From NCBI RefSeq assembly GCF_000147355.1, contig NC_014506.1, positions 620,001 to 684,000 of the forward strand: a DNA stretch of 64,000 nucleotides, written 5' to 3'. Position 1 is the stretch's first letter. Each line of letters opens with the position of its first letter. The translations under genes were made by a program, and so were the position numbers. Of this stretch, positions 53,653 through 63,763 are shown piece by piece. The notes below the pieces were generated by a model. The model was given only the letters and a program-made list of their open reading frames with translations, did not search any database and was not told the origin of the DNA. Source of the DNA: Sulfurimonas autotrophica DSM 16294. Lineage in GTDB: Bacteria; Campylobacterota; Campylobacteria; Campylobacterales; Sulfurimonadaceae.

Positions 53653-54705
53653 ATGGCTGATGATCAGGAAAAAACGGAAGAACCCACCCCCAAAAAAATA
53701 GAAGATGCCCGAAAAGAAGGCAATGTTCCGAAATCTCAGGATGCTTCGGGAGTTCTTACTCTTTTTGTAGCAATATTGGGCGTGTTAATGCTTTTTCCTT
53801 TTATGGCAGAGCACATGATTCATCTTTTTCGGTACTATTTCTCTCTTATCGGTATGCCTGTTGATAAATTATTTGCAATGGATATTGCAATAGTCACAAT
53901 CAAAGAATTTTTACTCATGGTTCTTCCTTTGGCTACTGCAGTTGCCATTTCAGGTGTGATCGCCGCATTGGCACAATTTGGATTTTTATTTACTACAAAA
54001 GCTATTATGCCGGATTTTAAAAAGATTGACCCGATTAAAGGAACAAAAAATCTTTTTTCCTTAAAAAAATTAATTGAAGGCGTCAAAGTAACGCTGAAAT
54101 CTTTCACAACCTTGGGTGTGGGTTTTATATTTTTCTTTTATTTTATTCAAGAACTGCCGACGGTCGCACTTTTTGGACTGCATGATCAGCTAATGTGGCT
54201 TAAAGATAAAATGATAATTATCGCTTTTGTGATGCTTTTTATTATTTTTATTTTTGCGATTATAGATGTGATTATTGTAAGAAAACAGTATTTTGACGGC
54301 TTGAAAATGTCTAAGCAAGAGATTAAAGATGAGATGAAAAATATGGAAGGTGATCCGCTTATTAAATCTAAAATTCGACAAATTCAGATGGAAGCATCAA
54401 AAAAAAGAATGATGGCAGAAGTACCAAACGCCGATGTGGTTATAACAAACCCTACGCACTATGCCGTCGCCATAAAATATGATGAAAGCAAATCACATGC
54501 ACCTTTGGTCGTTGCAAAGGGGATGGATAATATAGCCCAGCAAATTAAGAAAATTGCAAGAGAAAACAGTGTGCATATTGTTCAAAATCCTCCTTTGGCA
54601 AGAAGTCTTTATAAAGAAGTTGACGTGGACAAGCCCATACCTGAAGCATTGTTTAGCGCAGTAGCCGAAGTTTTGGCATATGTTTACAAGATGAATAAGA
54701 AATAG
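53653..54705 (+). CDS. flhB: flagellar export apparatus protein FlhB
   Basis: Membrane component of the flagellar type III exporter that switches substrate from hook to filament. It has 350 residues with an N-terminal EKTEEPTPKKIEDARKEG, four helices (about 32-55, 85-110, 150-168 and 187-207) and a cytoplasmic domain with the self-cleavage motif NPTH at 266-269. AAGG precedes the ATG. It is followed by a degenerate DHH-like gene; no other export genes are adjacent. Confidence 0.97.
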   Translation: MADDQEKTEEPTPKKIEDARKEGNVPKSQDASGVLTLFVAILGVLMLFPFMAEHMIHLFRYYFSLIGMPVDKLFAMDIAIVTIKEFLLMVLPLATAVAISGVIAALAQFGFLFTTKAIMPDFKKIDPIKGTKNLFSLKKLIEGVKVTLKSFTTLGVGFIFFFYFIQELPTVALFGLHDQLMWLKDKMIIIAFVMLFIIFIFAIIDVIIVRKQYFDGLKMSKQEIKDEMKNMEGDPLIKSKIRQIQMEASKKRMMAEVPNADVVITNPTHYAVAIKYDESKSHAPLVVAKGMDNIAQQIKKIARENSVHIVQNPPLARSLYKEVDVDKPIPEALFSAVAEVLAYVYKMNKK

Positions 54706-54734
54706 TATATAATTTGATTTAAAAAAGTAGACAT

Positions 54735-55403
54735 TTGATAGCTTTTAATGATATAGACAATGCAAAGCATATTGTAATTAGGACTGATGCCAACTCATTT
54801 GCAAACGCAAATGCCCTGTATTCTTATATATTGAGCAAACACAAAAAAGTTTCTTTAGTCATAACACAAAAGATTGATGCTAGGGTTTTATTTTTACCCT
54901 GGTATGCAAAGCAAAGAGAGAGTCTTCCTGCCTCAGCTGATTTGATAATTGAAGCGCAGCCTGATACTATCGCTCTTTTTGATACATTGAAAAAAAATGA
55001 TATTACAATAAATCAAAAAATGGCAACAGCGCTGTTTGCAGGTCTTTTAGAGTTTACTGAAGGCTTTTTAAATGATACATGTAATGGTACAGCTTTTGCT
55101 GTTGCTAGTGAATTGATAGAGCTAAAAGCAGAGTATCTTACATGTAAAGAGTTTTTGCAAAAAAGAGAGTCGCTGGCGCTGTTTCGTTTGAAATCTTTGA
55201 TGTATAAAAACATGGTGCAGAGTTCTAATGCACAGATTGTAAATATGTATATATCAGATGAAGATTTGAAATGCAGCGGTGCGACCCAAAAAGATGTCCA
55301 AAAAGTACTAAAAGAAGTGCTTAAAATAGTACATGTAAAAGAAGTCAGACTTTATAAAAGTGACGACAATAACAAAATTTTAAAATCAATTAAGGAAATA
55401 TAA
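54735..55403 (+). CDS. degenerate DHH-phosphoesterase-like protein
   Basis: A 222-residue soluble protein. Its start (KHIVIRTDANSFANANALYS) and middle (ALFAGLLEFTEGFLND) follow the layout of DHH/RecJ-like phosphoesterases, where one expects SHxxPDGDA and GIxxDTxxF. The metal-binding aspartates and histidines are missing, so it is probably catalytically dead or only distantly related. It starts with TTG at 54735, with no strong ribosome binding site. It is followed after one base by the M23 peptidase gene. Three copies or near-copies of TTACATGTAA are in it. Confidence 0.65.
   Translation: MIAFNDIDNAKHIVIRTDANSFANANALYSYILSKHKKVSLVITQKIDARVLFLPWYAKQRESLPASADLIIEAQPDTIALFDTLKKNDITINQKMATALFAGLLEFTEGFLNDTCNGTAFAVASELIELKAEYLTCKEFLQKRESLALFRLKSLMYKNMVQSSNAQIVNMYISDEDLKCSGATQKDVQKVLKEVLKIVHVKEVRLYKSDDNNKILKSIKEI
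55075..55084. repeat. one-mismatch TTACATGTAA copy (ATACATGTAA)
   Basis: In the DHH-like gene, read as Asp-Thr-Cys-Asn. Confidence 0.6.
55138..55147. repeat. TTACATGTAA palindrome, copy 12
   Basis: Perfect copy in the DHH-like gene, read as Leu-Thr-Cys-Lys, the alternative codon frame. Confidence 0.9.
55329..55338. repeat. one-mismatch TTACATGTAA copy (GTACATGTAA)
   Basis: Third copy in the same gene, read as Val-His-Val-Lys. Confidence 0.6.
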
Positions 55404-55404
55404 T

Positions 55405-56772
55405 TTGAGAAACAAGAGAAATAAATCTTCATTTGGTGCATTATTCCTAATGACATTATTTGTAGGAGCTGGATTATACGTTTATTTTTCTGTAACATTT
55501 GAGCGTAATGCGCCTGTAATTACACTGCAAACGAACGGTTACTGGAATCTTAAAAAGCCACTGCAGTTAAAAATAGAAGATGGCAGCGGGATAAAATCAT
55601 ATAAAGTGATAGTGCGAACAAAAAGCGGTGATAGTGAACTGCTATATAACCGACTGCTTACTCCTCAAAAAGTAATTAAACTGGAATTACAACCGCCACG
55701 AGGTGCATATGCAATTAAAGACAAAGATATTGAAATTATTGTACAGGCACAGGATGCTAGTAAATGGAATTTTCTTAATGGCAATGTAGCACTGAAATCC
55801 TTTAAACTTAAAATTGATAAGAAAAGACCTCAGGTTAGTATTGTTAACAATTCATACAAAATATCTCGTGGAGGTTCTGCTCTCGTTATTTTTAAAGCAG
55901 AAGATGAAAATTTAAAAGAGTTGTATATAGAATCAAATCACAACAAACATTTTAAGGCTGAACCTTTTTACAAAGAGGGTTATTATATAGCTTTACTTGC
56001 GTGGCCTGTGCAGGATGAAAGCTTTAAAGCGACAGTTGTGGTAAATGATGCTGCAGGAAATATGACAAAATCGTATGTTCCATTATATTTAAAAAACAAA
56101 GCATACAGACTTTCAAAAATTACACTTTCTGATAAATTTTTAAATGGAAAAATTGCCGAGCTGGCTGAACAGTTTGATGAGACACAAGGAATAGAAGTTC
56201 CGCTGGAAAGATTTAAAATAATCAATGAAGATGTACGAGCAAAAAATGAAAAATTGATTCATAAACTTACCTCAGATGTACCCGAGGAAATGATTAGTGA
56301 TTTTAAAATTAAAAAAATGTATCCTCTGAAAAATGGACAAGTAGTTGCATATTTTGGAGATCATAGAAAATATTATTATAAGGGCCACTTTATCAGTGAA
56401 GCATATCATTTGGGATTAGATATGGCAAGTCATGCTATGGCGCCTATAAAAACACAAAACGGTGGAAGTGTTATATTTGCAAATTATAATGGATTATATG
56501 GAAATTCACCTATCATTGCGCATGGTTTAGGTTTGTATACGCTTTATGGACACTGTTCAAGTTTAGAAGTTACCACGGGCGATGAGGTGGCACCAAATAT
56601 AGTTATTGCAAAAACAGGTAAAACTGGTTATGCAATGGGAGACCACCTGCATTTTGGCGTATTGGTCCAAGGTATAGAAGTACGTCCTCAAGAGTGGATG
56701 GATAAGCAGTGGATAAAACTCAATATTAATGATATTATTAAGCGTGCTAAAAAAATTATTGATGGCAAGTAA
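55405..56772 (+). CDS. M23 (LytM-type) peptidoglycan endopeptidase
   Basis: A 455-residue membrane-anchored hydrolase. It has an N-terminal signal anchor (about 9-28, FGALFLMTLFVGAGLYVYF), an Ig-like beta region (about 33-245) and a C-terminal M23 domain. The zinc ligands are in EAYHLGLDMASHAMAPI and GDHLHFGVLVQG, with YTLYGHCSSL between. It would cut the peptide cross-links of the cell wall; cell-shape peptidases of this kind are known in Campylobacter and Helicobacter. The start is TTG at 55405, with AGGA upstream. Confidence 0.9.
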   Translation: MRNKRNKSSFGALFLMTLFVGAGLYVYFSVTFERNAPVITLQTNGYWNLKKPLQLKIEDGSGIKSYKVIVRTKSGDSELLYNRLLTPQKVIKLELQPPRGAYAIKDKDIEIIVQAQDASKWNFLNGNVALKSFKLKIDKKRPQVSIVNNSYKISRGGSALVIFKAEDENLKELYIESNHNKHFKAEPFYKEGYYIALLAWPVQDESFKATVVVNDAAGNMTKSYVPLYLKNKAYRLSKITLSDKFLNGKIAELAEQFDETQGIEVPLERFKIINEDVRAKNEKLIHKLTSDVPEEMISDFKIKKMYPLKNGQVVAYFGDHRKYYYKGHFISEAYHLGLDMASHAMAPIKTQNGGSVIFANYNGLYGNSPIIAHGLGLYTLYGHCSSLEVTTGDEVAPNIVIAKTGKTGYAMGDHLHFGVLVQGIEVRPQEWMDKQWIKLNINDIIKRAKKIIDGK

Positions 56773-56782
56773 AGGATAGCAA

Positions 56783-57667
56783 ATGTATCAGACAACAATT
56801 AAAAAAAGCGTAGAACTTGTTGGAATAGGCTTGCATAAAGGTTCTCCTGTAAGATTAAAGTTAGAACCTTTAGAATCAAACAGCGGTATCGTCTTTTACC
56901 GAAGTGATGTGGACGTTTCTATTCCCTTGATTCCAGAGAATGTTGTTGATACGAAAATGGCAACAGTTATAGGTAAAGATAATCATGTTATCTCTACAAT
57001 CGAGCATCTTTTATCGGCTGTATATGCTTACGGAATTGATAATCTGCGCGTTATTGTTGATGCTGATGAGGTTCCTGTAATGGACGGAAGCAGTGCAAGT
57101 TTTTGCATGCTTTTGGATGAAGCCGGCATTAAAGAACTAGATGTGCCTAAAAAAGTTATGATGATTAAAAAAGAGGTCAAAATAAAAGAGGGAGAAAAAT
57201 ATGTCAAACTCTCACCTTCGCCTGATTTAAATTATGATTTTACTATTAAGTTTCCTCATCCGGTTATTCAAAAACAGGCATATGTTTTGAAGTTTACCAA
57301 AGAAAGTTATAAAAATGAAATATCTCGGGCAAGAACATTTGGCTTTTTGCATGAAGTTCAATATTTGCGTTCAAAAGGGTTGGCTCTGGGAGGTTCACTT
57401 GAAAATGCAGTAGTTTTGGATGAAAAAAAAATATTAAATCCCGAAGGACTGCGTTTTAGTGATGAATTTGTAAGACATAAAATTCTCGATGCAATTGGTG
57501 ATATGAGTCTGATTGGCATGAATTTTATAGGAAACTATGAAGCATTGGCAGGCAGTCATGATTTAAACCACAAACTAACGCTGGAACTGCTTAAAGATGC
57601 GGATAATTACGAGGTTGTTGAACTCGTAGGCGAAAAAACAAGAGAGTTAGAAAAAGCATATGCCTAA
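56783..57667 (+). CDS. lpxC: UDP-3-O-acyl-N-acetylglucosamine deacetylase
   Basis: First committed enzyme of lipid A synthesis, a zinc amidase. It has the start [20 protein letters not shown], the zinc-region [35 protein letters not shown], and [20 protein letters not shown]. The C-terminal zinc ligands are in [13 protein letters not shown], and the HDLNHKLTL motif follows. At 294 residues it has the usual length. Confidence 0.97.
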   Translation: MYQTTIKKSVELVGIGLHKGSPVRLKLEPLESNSGIVFYRSDVDVSIPLIPENVVDTKMATVIGKDNHVISTIEHLLSAVYAYGIDNLRVIVDADEVPVMDGSSASFCMLLDEAGIKELDVPKKVMMIKKEVKIKEGEKYVKLSPSPDLNYDFTIKFPHPVIQKQAYVLKFTKESYKNEISRARTFGFLHEVQYLRSKGLALGGSLENAVVLDEKKILNPEGLRFSDEFVRHKILDAIGDMSLIGMNFIGNYEALAGSHDLNHKLTLELLKDADNYEVVELVGEKTRELEKAYA

Positions 57668-58118
57668 AGTTGATGTTTTATGTATAACACTTTCATCGCC
57701 GATAAAAATTGGTGTTTATGAAAATAATAAAATTCTTGAAGTGATAGAGAGTAATGAAAAAAGCTCTGATGTTCTGCCTTTGATTTTTAAAAATATACTC
57801 AATAAATATGATGTAGAGAAATTATTTTATGCTAATGGACCAGGCAGTTTTATGGCTATAAAAGTTGCTTATATATTTTTAAAATCATTAAGTATTTTAA
57901 AAAAAATACCTCTTTTTGCGACAGATGCCTTTTATTTTAATAAAAATCAACCCATCAAAGCGATTGGAAAGCTATATTTTGTTAAAATCAATCAAGAGAT
58001 AAAAACTCAAAAAATAGAAACAGCACCACAGGCAGATTTTAGATTGCCGGATGTGCTGGATTATAATGAGTTTAGTACAAATACAACACCCTTGTATATG
58101 ATAGGGGCTGTTGGATAG
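57660..58118 (+). CDS. TsaB-like protein, short form
   Basis: A 152-residue protein resembling the N-terminal half of TsaB, the partner of TsaD in making the t6A base of tRNA. It opens [18 protein letters not shown] and has [19 protein letters not shown], matching the GPGSFTGLR region. Usual TsaB proteins are about 220-230 residues, so the C-terminal lobe is largely missing. The position between lpxC and thrB matches the Campylobacter order. It overlaps lpxC by eight bases. Confidence 0.72.
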   Translation: MPKVDVLCITLSSPIKIGVYENNKILEVIESNEKSSDVLPLIFKNILNKYDVEKLFYANGPGSFMAIKVAYIFLKSLSILKKIPLFATDAFYFNKNQPIKAIGKLYFVKINQEIKTQKIETAPQADFRLPDVLDYNEFSTNTTPLYMIGAVG

Positions 58119-58126
58119 GATAATCA

Positions 58127-59008
58127 GTGACAATAAGCGTACCGGCAACGTCTGCAAACCTAGGACCAGGTTTTGATACTTTGGGTTTGGCAGTAGATTT
58201 AAGAAACAGAGTTGAGTTTCACCCGTCAAAATTTTTTAGTGTAAGCATCAAAGGTGAAGGTGAAAATAATCCAAGATTAAAAGGGAACAACCTTTTTATT
58301 AGTATTTTTAATGAGCATTATTCAAGACTGACAAAAAATAAACAAAATTTCAAGTTTACATTTTATAATCAAATTCCAATGTCCCGCGGTCTTGGAAGTT
58401 CTTCTGCTGTTATAGTTTCAGCAATTGCTTCTGCACATGAAGCAGCAGGCATTCGTGTTTCAAAGCGTAGAATTCTCAATCATGCACTCGTCTATGAATC
58501 CCATCCTGATAACATTACACCTGCTGTTATGGGCGGATTCAATGCGGCTACTATTGAAAAGAACAAGGTGTTTTCTCAAAAAAAACACCTTCCTGATTAT
58601 TTGAAAGCTGTAGTGGTTATTCCAAACAAACAGATGAATACCTCAAAATCAAGGACAGTCCTGCCAAAATCATATTCGAAAGAAAATGCAGTCTATAACC
58701 TTTCTCATACTGCACTAACCGTAGCAGCATTCTTTAATGAAGACTGGGAGATGCTAAAACTTGCCGCACAAGACAGATTTCATCAAAAAGCTAGAATGAA
58801 AACATTGCCGGAACTCTTTAGTGTGCAAAAAGTTGCGTACGAAAGCGGTGCTTTAATGAGTACACTCTCAGGAAGCGGTTCTACATTTTTTTCACTTGTC
58901 TATGATGATGATTCTGCGATGATTGCAAATAGAATGAAGCAGAAATTTCCTGACTTTGGTGTGAAAGTTTTGGATTTTGACAACGATGGCTTAATAATAG
59001 AGCGATAA
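58127..59008 (+). CDS. thrB: homoserine kinase
   Basis: GHMP kinase that phosphorylates homoserine for threonine synthesis, 293 residues. It has [20 protein letters not shown], the phosphate loop [18 protein letters not shown], and the C-terminal motif [14 protein letters not shown]. The start codon is GTG (58127). Confidence 0.96.
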   Translation: MTISVPATSANLGPGFDTLGLAVDLRNRVEFHPSKFFSVSIKGEGENNPRLKGNNLFISIFNEHYSRLTKNKQNFKFTFYNQIPMSRGLGSSSAVIVSAIASAHEAAGIRVSKRRILNHALVYESHPDNITPAVMGGFNAATIEKNKVFSQKKHLPDYLKAVVVIPNKQMNTSKSRTVLPKSYSKENAVYNLSHTALTVAAFFNEDWEMLKLAAQDRFHQKARMKTLPELFSVQKVAYESGALMSTLSGSGSTFFSLVYDDDSAMIANRMKQKFPDFGVKVLDFDNDGLIIER

Positions 59009-59039
59009 GCCCTATTAAATAAAGTAAGATTTAGATATA

Positions 59040-59303
59040 ATGGCAAAAAAATTTCATCAACCAACTAGAATGTGTGTTTCTTGCAGAACAAGAGAGCCGC
59101 AATATAATTTATTAAGACTACAGTGTCTTAATGGTGAATTGACATCATTTGACGGGATTGGAAGAAGTTTTTATTTATGTCAAAGTTGTCTACAAGAAGA
59201 TAAAAAACTTTTTAGAGCTTTAATGCGTCAATGTAGAAGCTCAGATAAAGATAAACTTATGAATAAACTAAAGGAGATCATCACTGATGATAGAAAAAGT
59301 TAG
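59040..59303 (+). CDS. ylxR: YlxR-family (DUF448) RNA-binding protein
   Basis: An 87-residue protein, typically encoded just before infB. It has the family start [20 protein letters not shown] with the two cysteines and [10 protein letters not shown]. It is thought to bind RNA. It overlaps infB by 17 bases. Confidence 0.9.
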   Translation: MAKKFHQPTRMCVSCRTREPQYNLLRLQCLNGELTSFDGIGRSFYLCQSCLQEDKKLFRALMRQCRSSDKDKLMNKLKEIITDDRKS

Positions 59304-61926
59304 AGTACACGAAATTGCAAAAGAGCTAGGAATAGCTTCTAAAGATGTTTTAGATAAAGCAAAAAAAATGGGTCTTGAAGTAAAATCTGCACAAAGTGTA
59401 GTGACGATGGAACAAGCAGAAAGCATAGCAAATTACATAATGAATGGTGATGAGAGTGCCCAAGTGCAAAAACCTAAAGTTGTAAAAAAGACATCTAAAA
59501 AAGTGAACGAAGATACTCCTGAAGAAACAAAAACAGATGTAAAAGAGACAGCTAAAGCATCAGAAGAAGCTCCTGCAAAAAAAGAGGAAGCGCAACCTGA
59601 AGTAAAACCTGCAGCAGAAGAAAAACAAGAAGCAAAAGCTCCTAAAGTTGAGGCAAAAAAAGAAGAAAATGCTTCTGCCCCCAAAGCACCTAAAAAAGAA
59701 ACTGCTAAAAGTACACTAAAAGTTGTACAGCCTACTGTAAGACCCGTTATTAAAAAATCGGGATTAAAGATTGTTAAAAAGAAAAAGCCAAAAGTTGAGG
59801 AGAACTATTCTATTCCTCAAAAACAAGCGTCTGTTTCATCATATGGAAAGATGAGTGCAGAAGCACTTGCAGAATTATCAAGAAAAAAGAAATCAACAAC
59901 AAAACAGTCACCGACATCAAAGAAAGATCAGGGAACAAAGCTTGATATATTCGGTGGTTCTCTGTCTGACGTGTCTATGGATATGGATGACCAGGTAACT
60001 CTTTTAGATTTGAACTCAACTGAACGTGCTCCAATAGCTCCAGAAGAACCAAGAAAACCAAGAGCACCAAAGCCGGCAGGTAGAAATGCAAATAAAAAGC
60101 AAGCACCACGCGGTAGAAAAGTTTCTCGCGATAAAAGAAAAAAATATGCTAAAGTAACACATGAAGAGGAAGTTGTAACACATGTAGAAATTCCTGAAGA
60201 TATTCGTGTTTATGAGTTTGCAGAAAAATTGAAACGCCCGATGTCAGATATTATCAAAGTTCTTTTTGACCTTGGTATGATGATGACGAAAAATGACTTT
60301 TTGGGTGCCGATGAGATTGAAATATTATCTGAAGAGTTTGGTGTAGAAGTTACTATCGTAGATCCTAAAGATGAATTTAACTATGTTGAAGAAACTGAAG
60401 TTGAAGATATTAATGCAGTTGAAAGACCACCGATTATTACTATAATGGGACATGTCGATCATGGTAAAACGTCATTACTTGATGCTATTAGAAAAGCAAA
60501 AGTAACAGAAGGCGAAGCCGGTGGAATAACACAGCATATCGGTGCATATACAGTTGAACAAAATAATAAAGCTATTACATTTATAGATACTCCTGGTCAT
60601 GCTGCATTTAGTTCTATGCGTCAACGCGGTACAGATATTACAGATGTTGTTGTTATAGTTGTTGCTGCAGATGACGGTGTGAAACCACAAACACTAGAAG
60701 TTATAAATATTGCAAAAGAGTCAGGCGCGCCGGTTATTGTTGCCTTGACTAAAATGGATAAAGAGACTGCAAACCCTGACCTTGTCAAAGGTCAAATGGC
60801 AGAACATGGCATCTCTCCTGTTGATTGGGGCGGAGATGTGGAGTTTGTACCTGTTTCATCAAAAACAGGCATGGGCATTGACGAATTACTGGAAAATATT
60901 CTTTTAACCGCAGAAGTACTTGAACTCAAAGCAAATCCTGAGGCACCGGCAAAAGCTGCAGTTGTTGAATCATCTTTAGAAAAAGGCCGCGGTCCTGTTG
61001 CAACTGTAATAGTTCAAAACGGTACACTGAAAGTCGGAGACAATGTTGTGTGTGGTAGTTCATACGGTCGTGTAAAAGCACTTGTCAATGAAAATGGCAA
61101 ACAAATTAAATCAGTTGGACCATCACATACATCTGTTGTCGTAGGACTTAATGAAGTGCCTGCTGCAGGTGAAATTATGATGGCAATGAACAGCGATAAA
61201 GAAGCAAAAGAGTACGCACATAAACGTTATGAATATGAGCGAAATAAAGAGCTTTCAAAATCAACGAAGTCAACGTTAGAAGATATGACTTCTATGATTG
61301 CAGAGGGCAAACTTAAGTCTCTTAAAGTAGTTCTTAAAACTGATGTTCACGGTTCACTTGAAGCAATTAGAAGTTCATTAACAGAACTCAGAAATGACGA
61401 AGTCAAAATTGATGTTATTTCAAGCGGTGTCGGTGGAATTACAGAGAGCGATGTAGAACTGGTGAGCAACTCTGAAAACTGTGTTCTTCTCGGATTTAAT
61501 GTTCGTCCTACAGGTTCGGTAAAAGCACTTGCAAAACAAAGAAATGTAGATATTAGAACATACTCTATAATCTATCAATTACTCGATGACATGACCGGAA
61601 TGTTAACAGGTATGATGGCACCGAAATTTACTGAAGAAAATACAGGTCAGGCAGAAGTAAAAGATGTCTTTAAATCACCAAAAGGCATGGTTGCAGGATG
61701 TCTTGTAGTTGATGGGAGACTTATCCGCGGTGGACTTGTTCGTGTTATTCGTGAAGGTGTTGTTGCATATGAAGGTGAACTTGTATCACTTAAACGCTTT
61801 AAAGAAGATGTTGAAGAAATCGGAAACGGCTATGAATGTGGTGTGATTATATCTAACTATAATGATGTAAAAGTCGGTGATGTAATTGAAACATTCAAAA
61901 AAGTTGAGCAAAAAGTTTCACTATAA
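59287..61926 (+). CDS. infB: translation initiation factor IF-2
   Basis: GTPase that brings initiator tRNA to the small ribosomal subunit. The N-terminal 300 residues are a low-complexity Lys/Glu/Ala/Pro region typical of IF-2 after a short [10 protein letters not shown] domain. The G domain has [30 protein letters not shown] and [11 protein letters not shown]. Domains II to IV follow to the end, 879 residues in all. It overlaps ylxR at its start. Confidence 0.98.
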   Translation: MIEKVRVHEIAKELGIASKDVLDKAKKMGLEVKSAQSVVTMEQAESIANYIMNGDESAQVQKPKVVKKTSKKVNEDTPEETKTDVKETAKASEEAPAKKEEAQPEVKPAAEEKQEAKAPKVEAKKEENASAPKAPKKETAKSTLKVVQPTVRPVIKKSGLKIVKKKKPKVEENYSIPQKQASVSSYGKMSAEALAELSRKKKSTTKQSPTSKKDQGTKLDIFGGSLSDVSMDMDDQVTLLDLNSTERAPIAPEEPRKPRAPKPAGRNANKKQAPRGRKVSRDKRKKYAKVTHEEEVVTHVEIPEDIRVYEFAEKLKRPMSDIIKVLFDLGMMMTKNDFLGADEIEILSEEFGVEVTIVDPKDEFNYVEETEVEDINAVERPPIITIMGHVDHGKTSLLDAIRKAKVTEGEAGGITQHIGAYTVEQNNKAITFIDTPGHAAFSSMRQRGTDITDVVVIVVAADDGVKPQTLEVINIAKESGAPVIVALTKMDKETANPDLVKGQMAEHGISPVDWGGDVEFVPVSSKTGMGIDELLENILLTAEVLELKANPEAPAKAAVVESSLEKGRGPVATVIVQNGTLKVGDNVVCGSSYGRVKALVNENGKQIKSVGPSHTSVVVGLNEVPAAGEIMMAMNSDKEAKEYAHKRYEYERNKELSKSTKSTLEDMTSMIAEGKLKSLKVVLKTDVHGSLEAIRSSLTELRNDEVKIDVISSGVGGITESDVELVSNSENCVLLGFNVRPTGSVKALAKQRNVDIRTYSIIYQLLDDMTGMLTGMMAPKFTEENTGQAEVKDVFKSPKGMVAGCLVVDGRLIRGGLVRVIREGVVAYEGELVSLKRFKEDVEEIGNGYECGVIISNYNDVKVGDVIETFKKVEQKVSL

Positions 61927-61935
61927 AGAAAACAG

Positions 61936-62304
61936 ATGAATGAAGCACAAATAAAGCTAAAAAGAACAGAGGCTCTTTTGGCTGAACTAATTCCTGAAGC
62001 ACTGAGTCAGCTCAATGACAACCGTTTGCATGAACTTGGCGTGATTGAGGTAAAGTGCTCTCGCGGAAGAAGTGATGCAAAAGTTTATATTGACCCGAGT
62101 AATTTCACTGAAGAAGAAAAAAGAGCATATCTTAAACAGTTAAGAAAAGCACGTCCTTTGGTTGAAGATTTTTGCTTAAAAGACCAAGGCTGGTACAGAT
62201 GTCCGAAACTGGCATTTGAATTTGACGAGCAGTTGAAAAAATCGCAAAATATCGAAGATTTATTTAAAAAGATAGCAAAAGAAAAGACGGGAGATGAATC
62301 ATGA
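61936..62304 (+). CDS. rbfA: ribosome-binding factor A
   Basis: Small KH-like protein needed for 30S maturation, 122 residues. It shows RTEALLAELIPEALSQLND, IEVKCSRGRSDAKVYIDP and CPKLAFEFDEQLKKSQNIED. It overlaps rimP by four bases (ATGA). Confidence 0.92.
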   Translation: MNEAQIKLKRTEALLAELIPEALSQLNDNRLHELGVIEVKCSRGRSDAKVYIDPSNFTEEEKRAYLKQLRKARPLVEDFCLKDQGWYRCPKLAFEFDEQLKKSQNIEDLFKKIAKEKTGDES

Positions 62305-62753
62305 GTTTACAAAGTGATATAGAGTCAGTCGTTAAATCAGTTGGTTTAGTACTTTACGATACAGTTATTGTAAATGAAAATGATGAAACTATTTTTCGTG
62401 TGAGTGTCATATCAAATGATGTTGAAGAGGGTAAACAAAAAGGTGTGAGTCTTGATGAGTGTGTTGAACTGACACATTTAATTTCTCCTTTACTTGATGT
62501 TACACCGCCTATTTCAGGTGAATACAGACTAGAAGTAGGAAGCCCAGGTATAGAACGAAAACTTACTACATTGGATCATTTTAAAAAATCAGTGGGTGAA
62601 AATGTCTCTTTACTTTTAGATGAAAAAGAAAAACTCAAAGGTAAACTCGTTAAAGTTGAGGGGAATAAACTTTTTGTAGAAAAAGAGGGACAAATACACG
62701 AAGTTGATTTTAATGCTGTGAAAAAAGCAAAAACCTACTTTGAATGGAAATAG
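62301..62753 (+). CDS. rimP: ribosome maturation factor RimP
   Basis: Acts in 30S subunit assembly, 150 residues. It has the signature YRLEVGSPGIERKLTTLDHF with the preceding VELTHLISPLLDV and a C-terminal SH3-like part. It overlaps rbfA and ribD. Confidence 0.95.
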   Translation: MSLQSDIESVVKSVGLVLYDTVIVNENDETIFRVSVISNDVEEGKQKGVSLDECVELTHLISPLLDVTPPISGEYRLEVGSPGIERKLTTLDHFKKSVGENVSLLLDEKEKLKGKLVKVEGNKLFVEKEGQIHEVDFNAVKKAKTYFEWK

Positions 62754-63763
62754 ATCATAACTTTTATATGAACCTCGCAATTAGCGAGGCTTGGAAGTAT
62801 CAAGGTCTGACATACGCAAATCCTGCAGTCGGCTGCAGCATTGTAGGCGAACACGGTGAACTCTTAGCCGTTGAAGCGCACCATAAAGCCGGAGAGCCTC
62901 ATGCTGAAGTAAATGCTATTAAGGCTGCATATTATAAGCTTACACAAGATGAAAAAATTTTGCAACTTATATCTTCTTCACAGATACATATATATTTACT
63001 GCAAAATCATAACAATATTTTTAAAAAATGTTCTCTTTATTCGACCTTGGAACCTTGCTCGCATGTAGGGAAAACACCGTCATGCGCCAATTTAATAGCA
63101 GAGCTGGGTATCAAGAATGTTTTTGTCGGTGTAGAAGATTTTAACACCGACGCTGCAAATGGCAATACTGTTTTAGAAAAAAGCGGTGCAAATATAAGTT
63201 TACATGTAGAGCAACAAAAGTGCGAAGATCTGCTTTTTCCATTTAAAAAGTTTATGAGCGATAAGTTTGTTTTTTTTAAATGGGCGCAAAGGCTCAACGG
63301 CACAACAGATGCAGGCATTATAAGTTCTGCAGAGTCAAGAAAAAATGTACATGCCATGCGTGATGTATGTGACCTGCTTGTTATCGGAGGCAATACAGTC
63401 CGCAATGACAGACCGACACTTGATGCACGGCTGGTAAATGGCAAAGCCCCTGATATTTTAATACTTTCACGCGAAAAAGAGTTTGACACTGCCATTCCTC
63501 TTTTTCATGTAAAAAACAGAAAAGTATATATAGAGAGTGATTTTTCAAGAATGAATGACTATAAAAATATTATGATTGAGGGTAGTGCAAAAATGTATGA
63601 ACTCAGTCGTGATATTGTAGATTATTATCTATGTTACCTTGCCCCTGCTTTTGGCGGGCATGATGGATTTAAAAACATTGAAGATAAATTTCAAATTTTA
63701 AATGCGGACAAAGAAGAGGAAGATATAATAATGTGGATGAAAAGGATAGAAGATTATGAGTAA
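62744..63763 (+). CDS. ribD: bifunctional riboflavin deaminase/reductase RibD
   Basis: Catalyses two steps of riboflavin synthesis. The N-terminal deaminase (about 1-150) has the zinc motifs HHKAGEPHAEVNAIKAA and TLEPCSHVGKTPSCANLI. The C-terminal reductase (about 165-339) has FFKWAQRLNGTTDAG, LLVIGGNTVRNDRPTLDARL and ILILSREKEF. At 339 residues it is slightly short of the 360-370 usual. It overlaps rimP by ten bases and the next gene by eight. Confidence 0.93.
   Translation: MEIDHNFYMNLAISEAWKYQGLTYANPAVGCSIVGEHGELLAVEAHHKAGEPHAEVNAIKAAYYKLTQDEKILQLISSSQIHIYLLQNHNNIFKKCSLYSTLEPCSHVGKTPSCANLIAELGIKNVFVGVEDFNTDAANGNTVLEKSGANISLHVEQQKCEDLLFPFKKFMSDKFVFFKWAQRLNGTTDAGIISSAESRKNVHAMRDVCDLLVIGGNTVRNDRPTLDARLVNGKAPDILILSREKEFDTAIPLFHVKNRKVYIESDFSRMNDYKNIMIEGSAKMYELSRDIVDYYLCYLAPAFGGHDGFKNIEDKFQILNADKEEEDIIMWMKRIEDYE
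63200..63209. repeat. one-mismatch TTACATGTAA copy (TTACATGTAG)
   Basis: In ribD, read as Leu-His-Val-Glu. Confidence 0.6.
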
